In this document: piece by piece, positions 38,060 to 38,295 of the stretch | Layout of the letters: the number at the start of each line of letters is the position of its first letter | Numbering within the stretch: the stretch's first letter is position 1 | NCBI GenBank assembly: GCA_001001375.1 | Contig: LCNU01000002.1 | Coordinates: forward strand, 1-38,295 | Reading direction: 5' to 3' | From: Candidatus Amesbacteria bacterium GW2011_GWC1_47_15 | Lineage (GTDB): Bacteria > Patescibacteriota > Microgenomatia > CAZETR01 > Amesbacteraceae | DNA length: 38,295 nucleotides | Made by a program: the position numbers and the translations under genes | Notes under the pieces: model-generated | What the model was told of the DNA's origin: nothing | Databases searched by the model: none | Seen by the model: the letters and a program-made list of their open reading frames with translations, nothing else

Positions 38060-38295
38060 ATGCCAGATCCAATTCCCCAACCCGACAATCCTCCTGCTGT
38101 CGTCCCTACTCCGGTTCCGCTTAAACCGACCAGTGCCCCGGTGAAAATCCGCGAGCCAAAGCATAATTTTTCTTCCACACAGGGTTTGCTTTCCCGTCTG
38201 CAGGAACTAACCGGGACCCCGGTGATTAGCTACTATAACTCAGCCCGTTCTTCCATGGTCCAGAGTCATCCGGACCTGTTTTTAGATCAGCTGCA
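38060..38295 (+). CDS. Start of a ClpP-class (SDH/SppA-like) membrane-associated serine protease, partial
   Basis: The window ends 78 codons into this frame. The first 35 residues are Pro-rich (MPDPIPQPDNPPAVVPTPVP). The region LLSRLQELTGTPVISYYNSA followed by HPDLFLDQL resembles the start of serine dehydrogenase-proteinase (SDH) proteins of the ClpP/crotonase fold, where R-x-V-I-x-Y-Y is typical. The call rests on this short stretch. The ATG at 38060 follows TTATCT by 6 nt. The 171-bp gap before it (37889-38059) holds no gene that I can support, only a small GCCG-GCTT-CGGC hairpin near 37941. Confidence 0.5.
   Translation, partial: MPDPIPQPDNPPAVVPTPVPLKPTSAPVKIREPKHNFSSTQGLLSRLQELTGTPVISYYNSARSSMVQSHPDLFLDQL

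Overview
The window looks like a chromosomal stretch from a candidate-phyla-radiation bacterium (Patescibacteria), most likely of the Microgenomates group. This is inferred from gene content: DUF2298 'YYY' membrane protein, several GT-C glycosyltransferases, FemAB pair, short HrcA, PilN/PilO with an FN3 surface protein. It also fits the very compact layout, with ATGA overlaps and convergent 3' overlaps. No database search was possible, so the lineage is an inference. I see no rRNA, tRNA, CRISPR array, prophage or insertion sequence.

Layout. 1-2930 (- strand): a methionyl-tRNA synthetase operon read leftward. It starts with a methionine-rich leader peptide and intrinsic terminator (2793-2903), then a free-standing tRNA-binding domain, metG (broken by a frameshift near 1370), a nucleotidyltransferase-like protein and the start of a tatD-type DNase. 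2938-9349: an M29 aminopeptidase, a TrpR-family regulator, a small membrane protein, rmuC, a GNAT acetyltransferase, a DHFR/RibD-like gene with an in-frame amber codon, an aldo/keto reductase, an ASCH-domain protein, a small unknown protein and rnhB. 9383-17092: a RecB/AddA-like helicase-nuclease, two FemAB-like transferases, a UvrD/PcrA helicase and a LytR-CpsA-Psr protein. 17085-26489: an envelope glycan cluster of DUF2298 protein, three GT-C membrane proteins, a methyltransferase, a GT4 glycosyltransferase and a HAD-like phosphatase. 26519-29321: FN3 surface protein, small membrane protein, PilO-like and PilN-like proteins (type IV pilus). 29343-33130: rpsT, murJ, lepA. 33127-34491: membrane-anchored glycosidase-like protein. 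34534-37668: hrcA-grpE-dnaK with a degenerate CIRCE. 37661-38295: small unknown protein and the start of a ClpP-class (SDH-like) protease.

Two initiation modes are visible. Genes at the head of a transcription unit nearly always have a -10-like hexamer ending 6-10 nt before the start codon, so the mRNA should begin at or within about 3 nt of the start codon (leaderless). Several operon-internal genes and rpsT instead have a Shine-Dalgarno sequence. This promoter grammar was used here to correct many start codons.

The most interesting element is the metG-operon leader. A leaderless 15-residue peptide with five Met codons is followed by mutually exclusive hairpins and an intrinsic terminator: a ribosome-mediated transcription attenuator that would sense charged Met-tRNA. 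Other points worth checking are the damaged metG and DHFR-like genes, short DNA 'word' insertions inside conserved genes (two helicase copies, DUF2298, FemAB, LepA), and divergent genes whose start codons overlap or lie 4 bp apart.
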